DNA of 64,000 bases from positions 1,302,001 to 1,366,000 of the forward strand of contig JAUFOR010000002.1 of assembly GCA_040285745.1 (NCBI GenBank), in the 5' to 3' direction. Both the position numbers and the translations under genes were made by a program. This DNA is from Barthelona sp. PCE (lineage: Eukaryota > Metamonada: BaSk clade). Positions 53,402 to 63,700 of this stretch are shown piece after piece. Below the pieces are notes generated by a model. That model made no database searches. It was given only the letters and a program-made list of their open reading frames with translations, and was not told the origin of the DNA. The first letter of the stretch is position 1. Every line of letters begins with the position of its first letter.

Positions 53402-56400
53402 ATGTCTTTTACAGATTCAGACTCAGATAGTGATCTGGGGGATCTTAGACGGGGCCCTGGGCTGTTGAACGATGAAGCAGATGGCTTTAACACAAGAAAT
53501 ATTGCACCACCCAATCCTGATCGAGAGCTCATCCCTCTTCCTGAGGAAACCGGTCCACGATTTCTAACAGACGAGTACGGTGCGGATCCAGAGGGTGAGG
53601 TTGTTGTTACAGATGATGAAGATGGGGAGCATGAAGTGGATCTTTTCGATACAATCTGGCGTGATCGTGAGGCAATGGAAACAGCAGAAGACGGCTATCT
53701 TGATGAGATTGTTGATGACAATCAGTATGAAATCCAATCAAGAGCACAGATTCGAGCAGCTGAACAGGAGCTTGAGCGTAGAGATCGTTTTGAGGATACA
53801 TCTCGAGCTTTATATGAGGATCTGAGTGACGAAGAGGAGATCGAACGGCAGACAGACCTTCGTCGTCTGGGATTGAGACAGGCCGCAACAATGGATGAAG
53901 TCGAGGTTGAGGGTTTGTTCAATTTAGGATCTTTGGAGGTGGATAACATCAAGGACCAACTGATGGAGCTGAGAGTGGCCAACGCCATCGAGCTTCATTT
54001 TAAACAGTTCTTGCGCTCCTACACAATAGTTAATGAGGACGGCTCAGAGGACAGTTATCAGCTTCGAGCCATGGAAGCCATGGATCGCAACGACCACTCG
54101 TTTGTTGTGGATTTCAGCCACATTGACGAGGAATTGGACGAAACGATGTCGGAGCGTGAGCGAGAGGACAGCAGTCAGCGCCGATTGATAGCAGACCTGA
54201 TCAGGCTGAAACCAACAGCAATGATCAACATCCTCAATAGGGCCGCAACAAACTACTTCCAGGAGCTGAACCCTGAGTATGATTCGATTAGAGACCGGGT
54301 CTACATTCGGTTTTCCAATTATCCATTCGTTACAAGCATTAGGGAGCTCAGGGTGGAGGCAACTGGCAAGCTGGTGACAGTGAGCGGTATTGTTTCCCAT
54401 CGTACCCCTGCAAAGCCAGCCCCGCTACAGCCTGCGTACAAGTGTCTCAACTGTGGTACCGTTACTGTTCAGCCGCCGGTCAAGCTAAAGTCGAATTTAT
54501 TTGAACCGAGCAGGCACAAGCCACCTATATGTGGCGAGTGTCAGCACGAACATTTTCACTTTCTGGATTCCAGCACAGTCTACACCAATCAACAGTCCAT
54601 ATTGCTTCAAGAGCCACCGTCGTCGGTTCCACCGGGCCGTCTCCCGAGATCAATCACCGTCTATCTCTCGCACGATCTGTGTGATTCATGCAAGCCTGGT
54701 GATTTGATTACTGTTACTGCCATTTACGATCAGGAGCAGACGCAATCTATGAATCTTCGCAAGACAGAGCACTTTAACTTATTCAAGACACGTTTAATGT
54801 GTAATTATATTTTTAATCATCAGTCAACGCTCGTCGAGGGTGGTTTCAAGCAGGAGGAGATCGACAAATTCAATACACTTGCAAGGAACCCCAACATACA
54901 GCAGATGATTATTGACAGTATCGCACCGACTATTTTTGGTCACGATCTAGCAAAGATGTCGCTCGCTGCCGCGCTTTTCGGCGGTGTCCGTACCGTTCTT
55001 GACTCACACGTAGTCAGAGGTGATATTAACATCTTGATGGTTGGTGATCCAGGTGTCGCAAAGTCGCAACTGCTCAAGTCATGCATGTCTCTTGTCAATC
55101 GAGCTGTTTTCACCACAGGAAGAGGTGCGTCAGGCGTAGGTCTTACCGCGGCAGTGAGGCGCGATCCTGATACTCACGAGTACACGCTTGAAGGCGGTGC
55201 TATGGTGATGGCAGACAGCGGAATTTGCTGTATTGATGAGTTGGACAAGATGTCCGATCAAGACAGAGTTTCAATCCACGAAGCCCTTGCTTCTCAGACA
55301 ATATCAATAAGTAAGGCAGGTATTATCGCGCAACTCCGCGCACAATGTTCGGTGCTGGCTGCGGCTAACCCCAAGATGGGGCGATACAACGAAGGCCGTT
55401 CACTCATGGAAAACGTTCTTTTGAGTGATCCAATCGTTTCCCGTTTCGATGTCATTATTATTATGCTCGATAAACCCGATGAACAGCACGATCTGAACAT
55501 GGCAGACTTTGTTATTGCTAACCATATGAAACTGCACCCCAACGCCGATACACTTGATGTTAATCAGAAGGCATTCATTAGTGACGTGCAGTCTAGAAAC
55601 AGGCGTGAAGTAATTGATACAGCGACTCTGAAGAGATACATTGCGTACGCCAAGAGTACATTTAAGCCTCATATCAGCGACTCTGATATCAGACGTATTG
55701 CCAACTACTATGGCCGCTTGCGTTTCGAGAGCGCACGTATCGAGGGGTCTACCAAAGTCCTACTTCGTTCAGTTGATGCCATTCGCCGTCTATCGCAGGC
55801 TTTTGCCCGAATGAGACTTTCGCGCACAGTTACTGAGAAAGACGTCGACTGGGCGCTGTATATTACGACAGAGGCATTCATTAATCAACAAAGATCTGCT
55901 GCCAAGCGCGAGCTGCGTTCACGCTTCTCCATTGAGCTCAACCCCAACAGTGATCAGCGTGATCTGCTTGTCGTTGAGATCAGAAGACAGTGTAATGAAA
56001 TCATGGTTCACGAGGGCCAGAGGCTCTTCAACATCGGTTATAGAGGCGCAGATCTTCGGGAGGAGATCGAGAAGAATGCATTCACCGTTATTGCAAATAT
56101 CCGTGAGCGCGCAGCTCAGTATCTGGGGTTGGGAGATGATCCCAGCAATGAGGTGTTTGAGAGCGCAATGATTGATTTCTTCCAGAGCGATTTCTTTGTG
56201 CATTCAGAGCTTGAACTGGATGAGAACTCAACGCAAAGTGGTTTCTCTGCACATCGTATTAGGATGACTGGAGAACACGTCGACAGATCAATAGACAATC
56301 TCATCAACATGCTGACAATGACAGATGAGGCCCAGTACCCACGTCACAGAGAGGTGATACAAGACCGTGAGACAGAGCTAGCTGATGAGATGGACAGGAG

Positions 56401-56617
56401 ACTTGATGAAAGCGAAGGCGAAGATGTGTATCTGAGCGAAGAAGAAATTGAAGACCAAATGGAACCGTATATCAGTGAAGAGGAACAAGAAGAAATTGGG
56501 TTTGGAATGGTACCGCAGGAGAATTTTTCACAAGAAGAATCAGACATGGAGAGCGTAGACCATACAGACCAACCAAACATAATAGATTATTCTGATAGTA
56601 GCGAGACTGAGGTGTAA
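53402..56617 (+). CDS. MCM2: Replicative helicase subunit MCM2
   Basis: The 1071-residue protein has a long acidic N-terminus (about 1-170) typical of MCM2, which binds histones in other eukaryotes. A C4 zinc finger follows (CLNC...CGEC, about 343-380). The MCM AAA+ core includes Walker A GDPGVAKSQ, Walker B CIDELDKM, sensor AAANPKMG and arginine finger SRFD. The 'EDxEE...RRLGLRQAATMDEVEV' region matches MCM2 rather than MCM3-7. The C-terminus carries an unusually acidic extension of about 100 residues ('DEMDRRLDESEGEDVYLSEEE'). MCM2 is part of the CMG helicase at replication forks. Converges on BBS5 with 19 bp between stops. Confidence 0.95.
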   Translation: MSFTDSDSDSDLGDLRRGPGLLNDEADGFNTRNIAPPNPDRELIPLPEETGPRFLTDEYGADPEGEVVVTDDEDGEHEVDLFDTIWRDREAMETAEDGYLDEIVDDNQYEIQSRAQIRAAEQELERRDRFEDTSRALYEDLSDEEEIERQTDLRRLGLRQAATMDEVEVEGLFNLGSLEVDNIKDQLMELRVANAIELHFKQFLRSYTIVNEDGSEDSYQLRAMEAMDRNDHSFVVDFSHIDEELDETMSEREREDSSQRRLIADLIRLKPTAMINILNRAATNYFQELNPEYDSIRDRVYIRFSNYPFVTSIRELRVEATGKLVTVSGIVSHRTPAKPAPLQPAYKCLNCGTVTVQPPVKLKSNLFEPSRHKPPICGECQHEHFHFLDSSTVYTNQQSILLQEPPSSVPPGRLPRSITVYLSHDLCDSCKPGDLITVTAIYDQEQTQSMNLRKTEHFNLFKTRLMCNYIFNHQSTLVEGGFKQEEIDKFNTLARNPNIQQMIIDSIAPTIFGHDLAKMSLAAALFGGVRTVLDSHVVRGDINILMVGDPGVAKSQLLKSCMSLVNRAVFTTGRGASGVGLTAAVRRDPDTHEYTLEGGAMVMADSGICCIDELDKMSDQDRVSIHEALASQTISISKAGIIAQLRAQCSVLAAANPKMGRYNEGRSLMENVLLSDPIVSRFDVIIIMLDKPDEQHDLNMADFVIANHMKLHPNADTLDVNQKAFISDVQSRNRREVIDTATLKRYIAYAKSTFKPHISDSDIRRIANYYGRLRFESARIEGSTKVLLRSVDAIRRLSQAFARMRLSRTVTEKDVDWALYITTEAFINQQRSAAKRELRSRFSIELNPNSDQRDLLVVEIRRQCNEIMVHEGQRLFNIGYRGADLREEIEKNAFTVIANIRERAAQYLGLGDDPSNEVFESAMIDFFQSDFFVHSELELDENSTQSGFSAHRIRMTGEHVDRSIDNLINMLTMTDEAQYPRHREVIQDRETELADEMDRRLDESEGEDVYLSEEEIEDQMEPYISEEEQEEIGFGMVPQENFSQEESDMESVDHTDQPNIIDYSDSSETEV

Positions 56618-56636
56618 ATACAATACAATAGTTTTT

Positions 56637-57665
56637 TTATTCATCAACAATATTCCACAGCTGTTCAAGTGTAAAGTTCTCACGAGGTTCTTCAAATGCA
56701 AGACCCAGATTAGCGTCCTTTATAACTGGTCGTTGTTCTTCATCGTCGCGTGGAAGTGTGAAATACGCGACAAAGTTGTCTGTGATTTTGGTATTCTCAC
56801 TGTCTTCTATTTTAACTTTATCCTCAACTCTGGGCACAGTGACCTCTTCAATCGTCTTCGGTTGGGTGCTGACTGTGTATTCTACACCAAAAATGGGATT
56901 TTCAGCAAAAATTTCCCATAGCTTGGACAGTTCTACATGCATTGCCTCCAGCTGCGAATCAGGCTGAACAGAAAACCCAATCATGTATCCTCCATTGGAG
57001 TTATCGGTTGTGAATACAAGTGCTTTTCCAAAATGCCTCGTATTTCTGATCTTGATGCTTGATATTGCCACGTACGGAATACTAACATTGAAATTTGGTG
57101 TCCCACTGGCATACCAAACCACGCGCACATTCGAGTAGTACAGTTCACCGACATTACCTTGATTGCTTGCCAAGTTATATACATTAGACTGATGGTGTAA
57201 AATCTCCTCGTTAGGTAACACGATTAGATCACCATCCTTGACGATGGCACCCCTTAGCTTGAGGTCACGGTACGCCCTACTTGTCTCAAAAGCTCGATAT
57301 ACTGTTTGTAATGTTGTGAATAGTCGTGGTGAGTCTGGGACGATACTTGTAAAGATAAACTGGAAGTTGCACTCAGTTGTTCGGCACAGGATGTACAGTG
57401 CCTGTGTATGGCCCCTAAGTTTAGAGTCAACGAGATCAATTTTGAGCTGTGACATTGTTTTGTATCCAATCGATAAATTTGTGCGTGCGTACACGTCGGA
57501 CTGCCATATGAGGCGCAGGTTGGTCACAAACAACGTTCCAAATACGCCAGGATTGCCCTTGCTATCTTCAATATTTGAGAGTACATCTATAGCTTTCTCT
57601 CCGCTACGAAGTTGCAGCTGTTTGGGAGACACATCAAATCTTACTTCCCGGTCTTGCCAAAGCAT
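56637..57665 (-). CDS. BBS5: BBSome subunit BBS5
   Basis: The 342-residue protein matches BBS5 (341 in human) along its length. It has two PH-like (DM16) repeats: the first with 'LFVTNLRLIWQSDVYARTNLSIGY', the second with 'LYYSNVRVVWYASGTPNFNVSIPYVAISSIKIR'. 'GYMIGFSVQPDSQLEAMHVEL' follows, and the end is acidic. BBS5 binds phosphoinositides and sits at the membrane face of the BBSome. Together with BBS7 it argues for active ciliary membrane trafficking. It shares a 95-bp divergent promoter with the SH3-RhoGAP gene. Confidence 0.95.
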   Translation of the reverse strand: MLWQDREVRFDVSPKQLQLRSGEKAIDVLSNIEDSKGNPGVFGTLFVTNLRLIWQSDVYARTNLSIGYKTMSQLKIDLVDSKLRGHTQALYILCRTTECNFQFIFTSIVPDSPRLFTTLQTVYRAFETSRAYRDLKLRGAIVKDGDLIVLPNEEILHHQSNVYNLASNQGNVGELYYSNVRVVWYASGTPNFNVSIPYVAISSIKIRNTRHFGKALVFTTDNSNGGYMIGFSVQPDSQLEAMHVELSKLWEIFAENPIFGVEYTVSTQPKTIEEVTVPRVEDKVKIEDSENTKITDNFVAYFTLPRDDEEQRPVIKDANLGLAFEEPRENFTLEQLWNIVDE

Positions 57666-57760
57666 CCTCGAGAATCAGTGAATTGGTGAGTAATCTGTAA
57701 AACCGTTTACTCCTTTCTTTTTGGATCTTATGATTTTTAGATAAGAAGAACTGGTATAAA
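57666..57760. promoter_or_regulatory. 95-bp divergent promoter, BBS5 / SH3-RhoGAP
   Basis: The spacer contains GTAAAACCGTTTAC near 57697-57710, an inverted repeat with 5-bp arms around ACCG. It includes AACCGTT, a match to the animal/plant Myb recognition core. Confidence 0.45.
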
Positions 57761-59110
57761 ATGAGCGATAAGAGCAAAATGAGCGATATATACGCCGGGA
57801 GACATGTACCAATGGGAAGCAAAGTTCCTTTTGATGCTGTAGCTGCATTTAACTTTATTAAGCAGCACGATAGGGAGTTGTCCATCAGCAGGGGCGATCT
57901 TCTTGAAATAACAAGGGTAGACGATGATTCTTGGTGGAAGGGTGTTAAGAAGTCCACTGGCGAATCTGGGTGGTTTCCCAAAGCATTTATTCGTGAATAC
58001 GTTCCACCAAAGGTGACAGTTAATCCGCTAAGGAAGTACTCAAAGCCAGGAAAGGTCGAAGAAGACGAAGTAGTGATGGAGATTGATATTCCTGATGAGT
58101 CAAATGAAGAGTATCAGGAGCTTTCAGAAGGTGAGCTGTCTGATTTGGATGAGGCAACAAGACGCCAGATCGAGATAGCTGATCAACACAAAACAGGAGT
58201 AATGTCCCGTGTTGCCACAATGCTTTCCACGTGGTTTGTACGTCGCCCTTCCAGGCTAGATTTAACAGAGGTGAATATTTTGCCTCCCGACAGATCAGTG
58301 TTTGGCATAGACGTGGAGACCGTAATGTCACGATACGAAGAGCCGTTTCCTGCACCAATTTTTTTCATACGTGCTGTTTTTTGGCTTAAGGACAATGCAA
58401 CAGAGTTTGAACACCTGTTCAGGACAGGAGCGAACGTCGCTGTGTTGGCTGATTGGATGCTAAAGATAGATCTTGATGAATACGAATCTTTTGATAGTTG
58501 TGAGATTCCAATTGTTACAGGTTTGGTGCAAAAGTTCGTTGGCAGTATGCCTGAACCTCTCTGTACAAAGGCGCTGTTTGACGAGTTCACAGCAGCATCA
58601 AAAGACGCTTCTGCTCTGGGAAATCTTTTGGAAAGAATTCCGCAAGTTTTTTATAACACACTATATCTTTTATGCGACATGATAATTTTCTTAGGCCTGT
58701 ATGAAAAGTCAACTCACATGTCGGTCACACAGTACTGTCGTGTGCTTGCAGTTGAAATTATTCGCTGTGATGATCAGATGAAGTTGATGAAAGGCGTAGC
58801 AAAATCAATTGATGCTTTAGAAACGATTTGTTTACATTTCGACGAAGTTTTTAGGAGGAAACTCCCTAGTGAGGCCAAACTACGAAATCTGGTGGGAACA
58901 CCACGTGTCCTACCATTACCACCGCCCGTTACACATAGTCAGGTTTTTTCCCAACGAGAGTACCAGGCTACCCTTATAGAGATGCATGGGGGACTTGATG
59001 CTGGAACTGAGATAACAGTAGTGAGTAGTGATGGGGAGAACTGCCTGTGTAGAATTGAATCTGAGTTCGTGTGGATTCCAAAATCAATAATTGTAAAGAT
59101 TGATAATTAA
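57761..59110 (+). CDS. SH3-RhoGAP protein
   Basis: The 449-residue protein has an SH3 domain at about 22-80 (AAFNFIKQHDRELSISRGD, SWWKGV, SGWFPKAFI). A RhoGAP domain follows at about 165-365. 'FEHLFRTGANVAVLADWM' carries the presumed arginine finger, and 'CEIPIVTGLVQKFVGSMPEPL' matches the conserved 'ALKxFLRELPEPL' helix. It should stimulate GTP hydrolysis by Rho/Rac-type GTPases. A C-terminal segment ('LPLPPPVTHSQ') and a last small region ('GENCLCRIESEFVWIPKSI') may be a second SH3-like module. It converges on TBL1 with 16 bp between stops. Confidence 0.85.
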   Translation: MSDKSKMSDIYAGRHVPMGSKVPFDAVAAFNFIKQHDRELSISRGDLLEITRVDDDSWWKGVKKSTGESGWFPKAFIREYVPPKVTVNPLRKYSKPGKVEEDEVVMEIDIPDESNEEYQELSEGELSDLDEATRRQIEIADQHKTGVMSRVATMLSTWFVRRPSRLDLTEVNILPPDRSVFGIDVETVMSRYEEPFPAPIFFIRAVFWLKDNATEFEHLFRTGANVAVLADWMLKIDLDEYESFDSCEIPIVTGLVQKFVGSMPEPLCTKALFDEFTAASKDASALGNLLERIPQVFYNTLYLLCDMIIFLGLYEKSTHMSVTQYCRVLAVEIIRCDDQMKLMKGVAKSIDALETICLHFDEVFRRKLPSEAKLRNLVGTPRVLPLPPPVTHSQVFSQREYQATLIEMHGGLDAGTEITVVSSDGENCLCRIESEFVWIPKSIIVKIDN

Positions 59111-59126
59111 GTAGCTATTTGAAGAT

Positions 59127-60497
59127 TTACAAGCCCATAATACCAGCGACGGGGATGTTTTCAGGGAACACCAAGCTGCCCCATTGTTTAGGAGTTACAG
59201 AGTTGAAAGACATGAGCTGTTGTTCCTCGAAGGTTGTGAAGTTAATATCAACAACGGGGACATGTGTCTTAACAGAGGATATACACTTACCGCTTCTGGT
59301 GTCCCATACTGCAGCATATCCCTTTGTACCAGCACCTAGAAGAGTACCAGTCTCGTTGAATTTAACATTGAGCACGTTGCTCATCAGAGGGGTGGCAAAC
59401 AGAAGTTCTTCTGAGTTGACGTCCCAAATGCGCACCTTTGCACCACGACGGAAAGCACCTGTTGCTAACCAAGGCTTGGCAGGGTGCCAGTCCAGCGTGA
59501 AGACCATATCATCATGTGGAAGCATGACGGATTTGTTCTTATCGATGACATTTCTGACACATGCGAAACCGTCATCACTACCGCTTGCCAGCAATGTTCT
59601 TGAGCTATCAAAGGCGACGCAGTTGATCTCCTTGTCAGACTCAAACGTTGTGATAGGTGTGGCAACTCCAAATTCATGTAATAGAATGTTGCCATCCTTG
59701 GCGCCAGTTGCAAAGGCAATATTCGACTGCCAATCAAGAGACATGACTGTCTTCTTGCCAGGGCCTGTCCTCTCGAATGTCTGCTTGACAGTCCATGAAG
59801 CCAAGTCGATAAGAGCAGTGTTCCGTCCAGCAACACAAAGATAAGTACCTGAAGGATTCCATTTTGCGACAACAGGTCTTCCAACGTTGGATTGAGTAGC
59901 CATCGTGAAGTCCATAGTGTCTTCGTTGAGATCCAGCTTGAAAACGTCTCCGTTCTTGAGACACACAGCAGCCAAAGGTTCTGTAGGGTGCCACTGAATA
60001 TCTGTGATTTGTTCTTGGAATTCGTGCTTTATGATGCCTTCCTTCCTCGGCAAGTCGATGTTGACACCGGCCTCACACTTATTGACGTCTTCAATGAAGA
60101 CCTTGTTACCTTCTGAGCAAGAAACAACCTTTCTTGTTTCAGAATTGCTGAATTTAACGTTCTGAACTGACTGGGGAGTCTTAGACATCACGCATAGATC
60201 GTCTACCTTGATCTGTGAACCAGCATCAGGAACTTTTGCTGTGACTTGGCTCTTTGAGTGGGTTGAAAGTGAGCAAATATGAGGATCTGTGAGAGTAAAT
60301 GGAGCGTCACACTCGACCATGCGACCATCCTCTGAAATATGTGTTTCAAGCTCAAGAAATTGGATACCCTTTTGTAAGAAGCTAATTAGTAATGCAGGAG
60401 ACACTGGTTTGTTGTGGAGACCCGACATCTGCAGCAATGATTCGTGAAGAAATGTGAACGCACTGTGCTCATAGCCTAAAATGTTAGTTTGCTTCAT
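59127..60497 (-). CDS. TBL1: TBL1-like (transducin beta-like 1 / Sif2) LisH-WD40 corepressor
   Basis: The 456-residue protein opens with an alpha-helical LisH/F-box-like region ('YEHSAFTFLHESLLQMSG', then 'VSPALLISFLQKGIQFLELE'). This aligns closely with human TBL1 ('GFSHSAFTF...PPAALISILQKGLQYVEAE'). The C-terminal WD40 propeller (about 110-450) includes 'TDIQWHPTEPLAAVCLKNGDV', 'LDWQSNIAFATGAKDGNI', 'LASGSDDG' and 'FTLDWHPAKPWLATGAFRRGAKVRIWD'. In animals and yeast TBL1/Sif2 is a core subunit of histone-deacetylase corepressors (SMRT/NCoR, Set3C). The assignment rests on the N-terminal region. Its first strands are divergent. Confidence 0.85.
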   Translation of the reverse strand: MKQTNILGYEHSAFTFLHESLLQMSGLHNKPVSPALLISFLQKGIQFLELETHISEDGRMVECDAPFTLTDPHICSLSTHSKSQVTAKVPDAGSQIKVDDLCVMSKTPQSVQNVKFSNSETRKVVSCSEGNKVFIEDVNKCEAGVNIDLPRKEGIIKHEFQEQITDIQWHPTEPLAAVCLKNGDVFKLDLNEDTMDFTMATQSNVGRPVVAKWNPSGTYLCVAGRNTALIDLASWTVKQTFERTGPGKKTVMSLDWQSNIAFATGAKDGNILLHEFGVATPITTFESDKEINCVAFDSSRTLLASGSDDGFACVRNVIDKNKSVMLPHDDMVFTLDWHPAKPWLATGAFRRGAKVRIWDVNSEELLFATPLMSNVLNVKFNETGTLLGAGTKGYAAVWDTRSGKCISSVKTHVPVVDINFTTFEEQQLMSFNSVTPKQWGSLVFPENIPVAGIMGL

Positions 60498-60774
60498 ATG
60501 TGCCCTTTAAAAGCATACCAGATTCGAGAAGATATCTGAAGACCAAGAGGTTAACCTCGTCCGAATGTAATGACATTTCCGAACGGTTGAAAAGGAAGGT
60601 AAAATACTTAATGCCTTCACCATTATTTTACTTAAATATAAAGCTATTTTACTAATGCTGTGAAGCATATTCAGATAAAGTACTGCAAGAAAAGCAAGTA
60701 AATCATAAACAAATGAACCGGCATATCTTTAGTTGTTTATAAGACATTATAAACAACTAATATGCCGTTCTATT
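60498..60774. other. Spacer with large hairpin between TBL1-like and beta-helix membrane genes
   Basis: A 277-bp gap holds the TBL1 promoter and the 3' flank of the next gene. It contains AACGGTT near 60582 (Myb-core-like) and the inverted repeat at 60719-60767. No gene seen. Confidence 0.5.
60719..60767. repeat. Large inverted repeat 8 bp after membrane-protein stop codon
   Basis: Outer arms CGGCATAT (60719-60726) and ATATGCCG (60760-60767), a 3-base bulge, inner arms TAGTTGTTTATAA (60730-60742) and TTATAAACAACTA (60747-60759), and loop GACA. All 21 arm pairs are perfect. It sits just past the stop of the beta-helix gene and could act in 3'-end formation, or be a small relic element. Confidence 0.9.
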
Positions 60775-63700
60775 TCAAAAGTCATCAATCAAAAGCGCAC
60801 CTGATCCCTTATAAACTGAATCAGTTATACCATCGACCTTGTTTTTCAACTGGGTTTTCCAGAGCACAATTACAGTTATTACTCCACAAAGAATGGCTGC
60901 AACGTTATTTATGAGAACCATTGCAGCACTACAGAGTGTTAGAATGGTGAGTAAAGCAAAGCGTACAGATAATATTGAAATCCAAGGAAGAGCATGTGGC
61001 TTCAAACTTATCAGACTGATAATGTAAACAGAAAGATACACAATCTGCAGATACAGAGAGGAACTACCGTAAAATAGCATGTAAACTTGTAGCACAGTTC
61101 TTATAAAAACATTAACACCCTCGAACCACATAAATTTCGGTTTTAATCCGAGTGCCAGAATATTTTGGTCAACCATACTGCAGCGACAATTTGATTTGAA
61201 GTTCCTAATCATGTATACTAAGAAAAAGCAAAAATTGAATAAAATCCAGACGGCCATTGAGTTCACTCTCAATAAATCGGATGAGTAGATTTTCCGTCTG
61301 GGATCAAGCCACATTCTGCGAGAGTTATCGAACAGACTGTTAGGAGACAAAGTGCTCTTCATATCAACGGGTGACAGAGCACCAATGTTGTGTGCCAGCA
61401 GGTACGGTGCAAGCGCAAGAATGTTCTGCTGGAACTTAACTGCTGCAGTCTTTCCATGAGCTTTCTTTAATGGATGATTGCAAAGCGTCTTCCAGAGCGA
61501 GGAAATATGAGGGGAGTAAATGATTAACAGCAGCAAATTATCAATAAAAAAGTTGCTCAGGAAGCTGCATGGCGATCGAAGAAAGTTAAACATGTTGGGC
61601 GCCAAGGTTGTTAATAAACATTGCAGTGTTGCAATGGGAGAGAAGACACTCAACTTTGAATCAATGACGTTACTCGACTCTACCATATATACTGATCTGT
61701 TCTGAATCAAAAAGATAAAGAACGGAGCAAAAAAGAACACCTGTCGGAATATAATCTTGTACAACACAAACAAATCATATTGTGTCTCATCTTCAGCGAG
61801 GTTTTTGAACAGGAACTCCCATTTGTACCCGTGCTTCATGAACAACAGGACAAGGATAAGTAGACCAACATGCACCACTGCAACGACGGCTGTCCATCCT
61901 AAAGGAAGACACCATACACAGTTACCAAACTGTGCTTCTCGTACAACACCGTGCACAACACCATGGTCAATGAATTCAACGTTGCAATGTGAGCAGAAGT
62001 CACCGTATCCAAGGCGACCGCAGCCGTTATCGGGCAGCGAAGCGTCACACGTTAAGGGGTTCGCGTCCCGCAGGTGAGTGAAATTCAAGCCTGTATTACC
62101 GCTGTGAACCATGCCACCCGGGCACCACTGCGGTCTGGGACACTTGAACAGCTGCACATTATCGTCCTTCTCCTGCAGATAGTGGCCGACTGGGACCGTG
62201 TACTTGTCTGAAGTGAACATTGCGATCTGGACAGGTTTCCATCCATTGTTAAGAGAAACGCACTTATCGTCACTAGAGTTTCTATGAATCTGCACAGTGC
62301 CTGACTCGCACTCGTCACACATCAACCCGTCTTTTGTGTCTATCATTTCATATCCGGCATTGCAATACGGTATTTTGACTTTCATCATTTGCGTTACGTT
62401 TTCATGTCTCATCGACAGTTGCAACGTTGATCCGAACGTGGCATCGCTACCTGGTGGCATGTTGAGCTTCAATAGCCCAGAAGGGTTCTGCCATATGATG
62501 AGCGGTAGCGCATCAGCGTAATACGTGATTGGGAACAGTTCATTAGACTTGTAGGGATAAAAGTTTTCTAAATCCAATGTGTTGAAATTCATCATTCCCC
62601 CAATACTATCATTTTTAACGTATATTTCCAGTTCGCTTGGTACCATTGGGGCAAAATATCGCATTCTTAAAGGATGCATATCGAAGGGGTAATACTCGTA
62701 CACGTGGGACCAAGGGCACTTGAAGTCTCCAGAGCGAACGAGGGGTTTTGAGTTCTGGCGATAAATGCGCTCACACCATCTTCTATTGTTTGGCATTGGA
62801 AACTTTCTACCAAATTGGAAACGAGAAGCACGGAAAAATATCAAACCAGTCCGGTTAAATAGAATGAGATTGGCGTCACCTTCAAACTTAACAAGCCCGA
62901 TAACCAAAACTGAGACACTGAAATCGTCAGTATTATTTGCAAAACACAAAGGAGATTTCAGATCAAAATTGGCCACTTCAGCAAACACTGAACCACCGCG
63001 ATACCCAATATTGCGGTCAATGGATGTGACTAGGTGTTTATCATCGCGAGAATGTGTGTGAAAGATGAATTCGATGCTGTGAAAGACACCGCCTAATACA
63101 CCCCTGTTATCTGCTAAAATGGAGTAATCTGAATTGAACTCTAACGTCTCCTTACAGAAGAAGACACCTGCGCCGAACTGTGACGTGGAATGTGTGACGC
63201 TGAGAGATCTTTGGTCAGGATAATTGTCAATATCCCTCATCGCTTCAACAATGGCGTTATAGCCACACATGAAACCGCTCCAATATCCGCTGTTATGCGA
63301 TGCATTGACACTCTTGAATGTGAGGGCAACATTTAATGTCTTTGTAAAAATAATTGGAGCAACACCACAATGACAGTGATGGATATTAACACGATAGAAC
63401 ATAATAAGGTGCGGAAATGTATCTTTATCCGTGTCACGCAGGTTGCCTGCTACCACACCAGAGAAATTCAAACAGTTTTCAAATTGAACATCAATAATCT
63501 GCATTGTCAAACCCAAATGGGTAGTTTGAGGGATGACAAGCAATACAAATGTATCATAGTTATCAGGGATAAAAAGATCTCCATTACTGTCATACTTCTT
63601 TGCAATACAGTCATTAAATGAAACGTTCTCAACGCGTCGTTCGAATGTTGACAAAATTCCCACTTGGTACTTGTCTGGAACAGGGGAAATACCCTGTATG

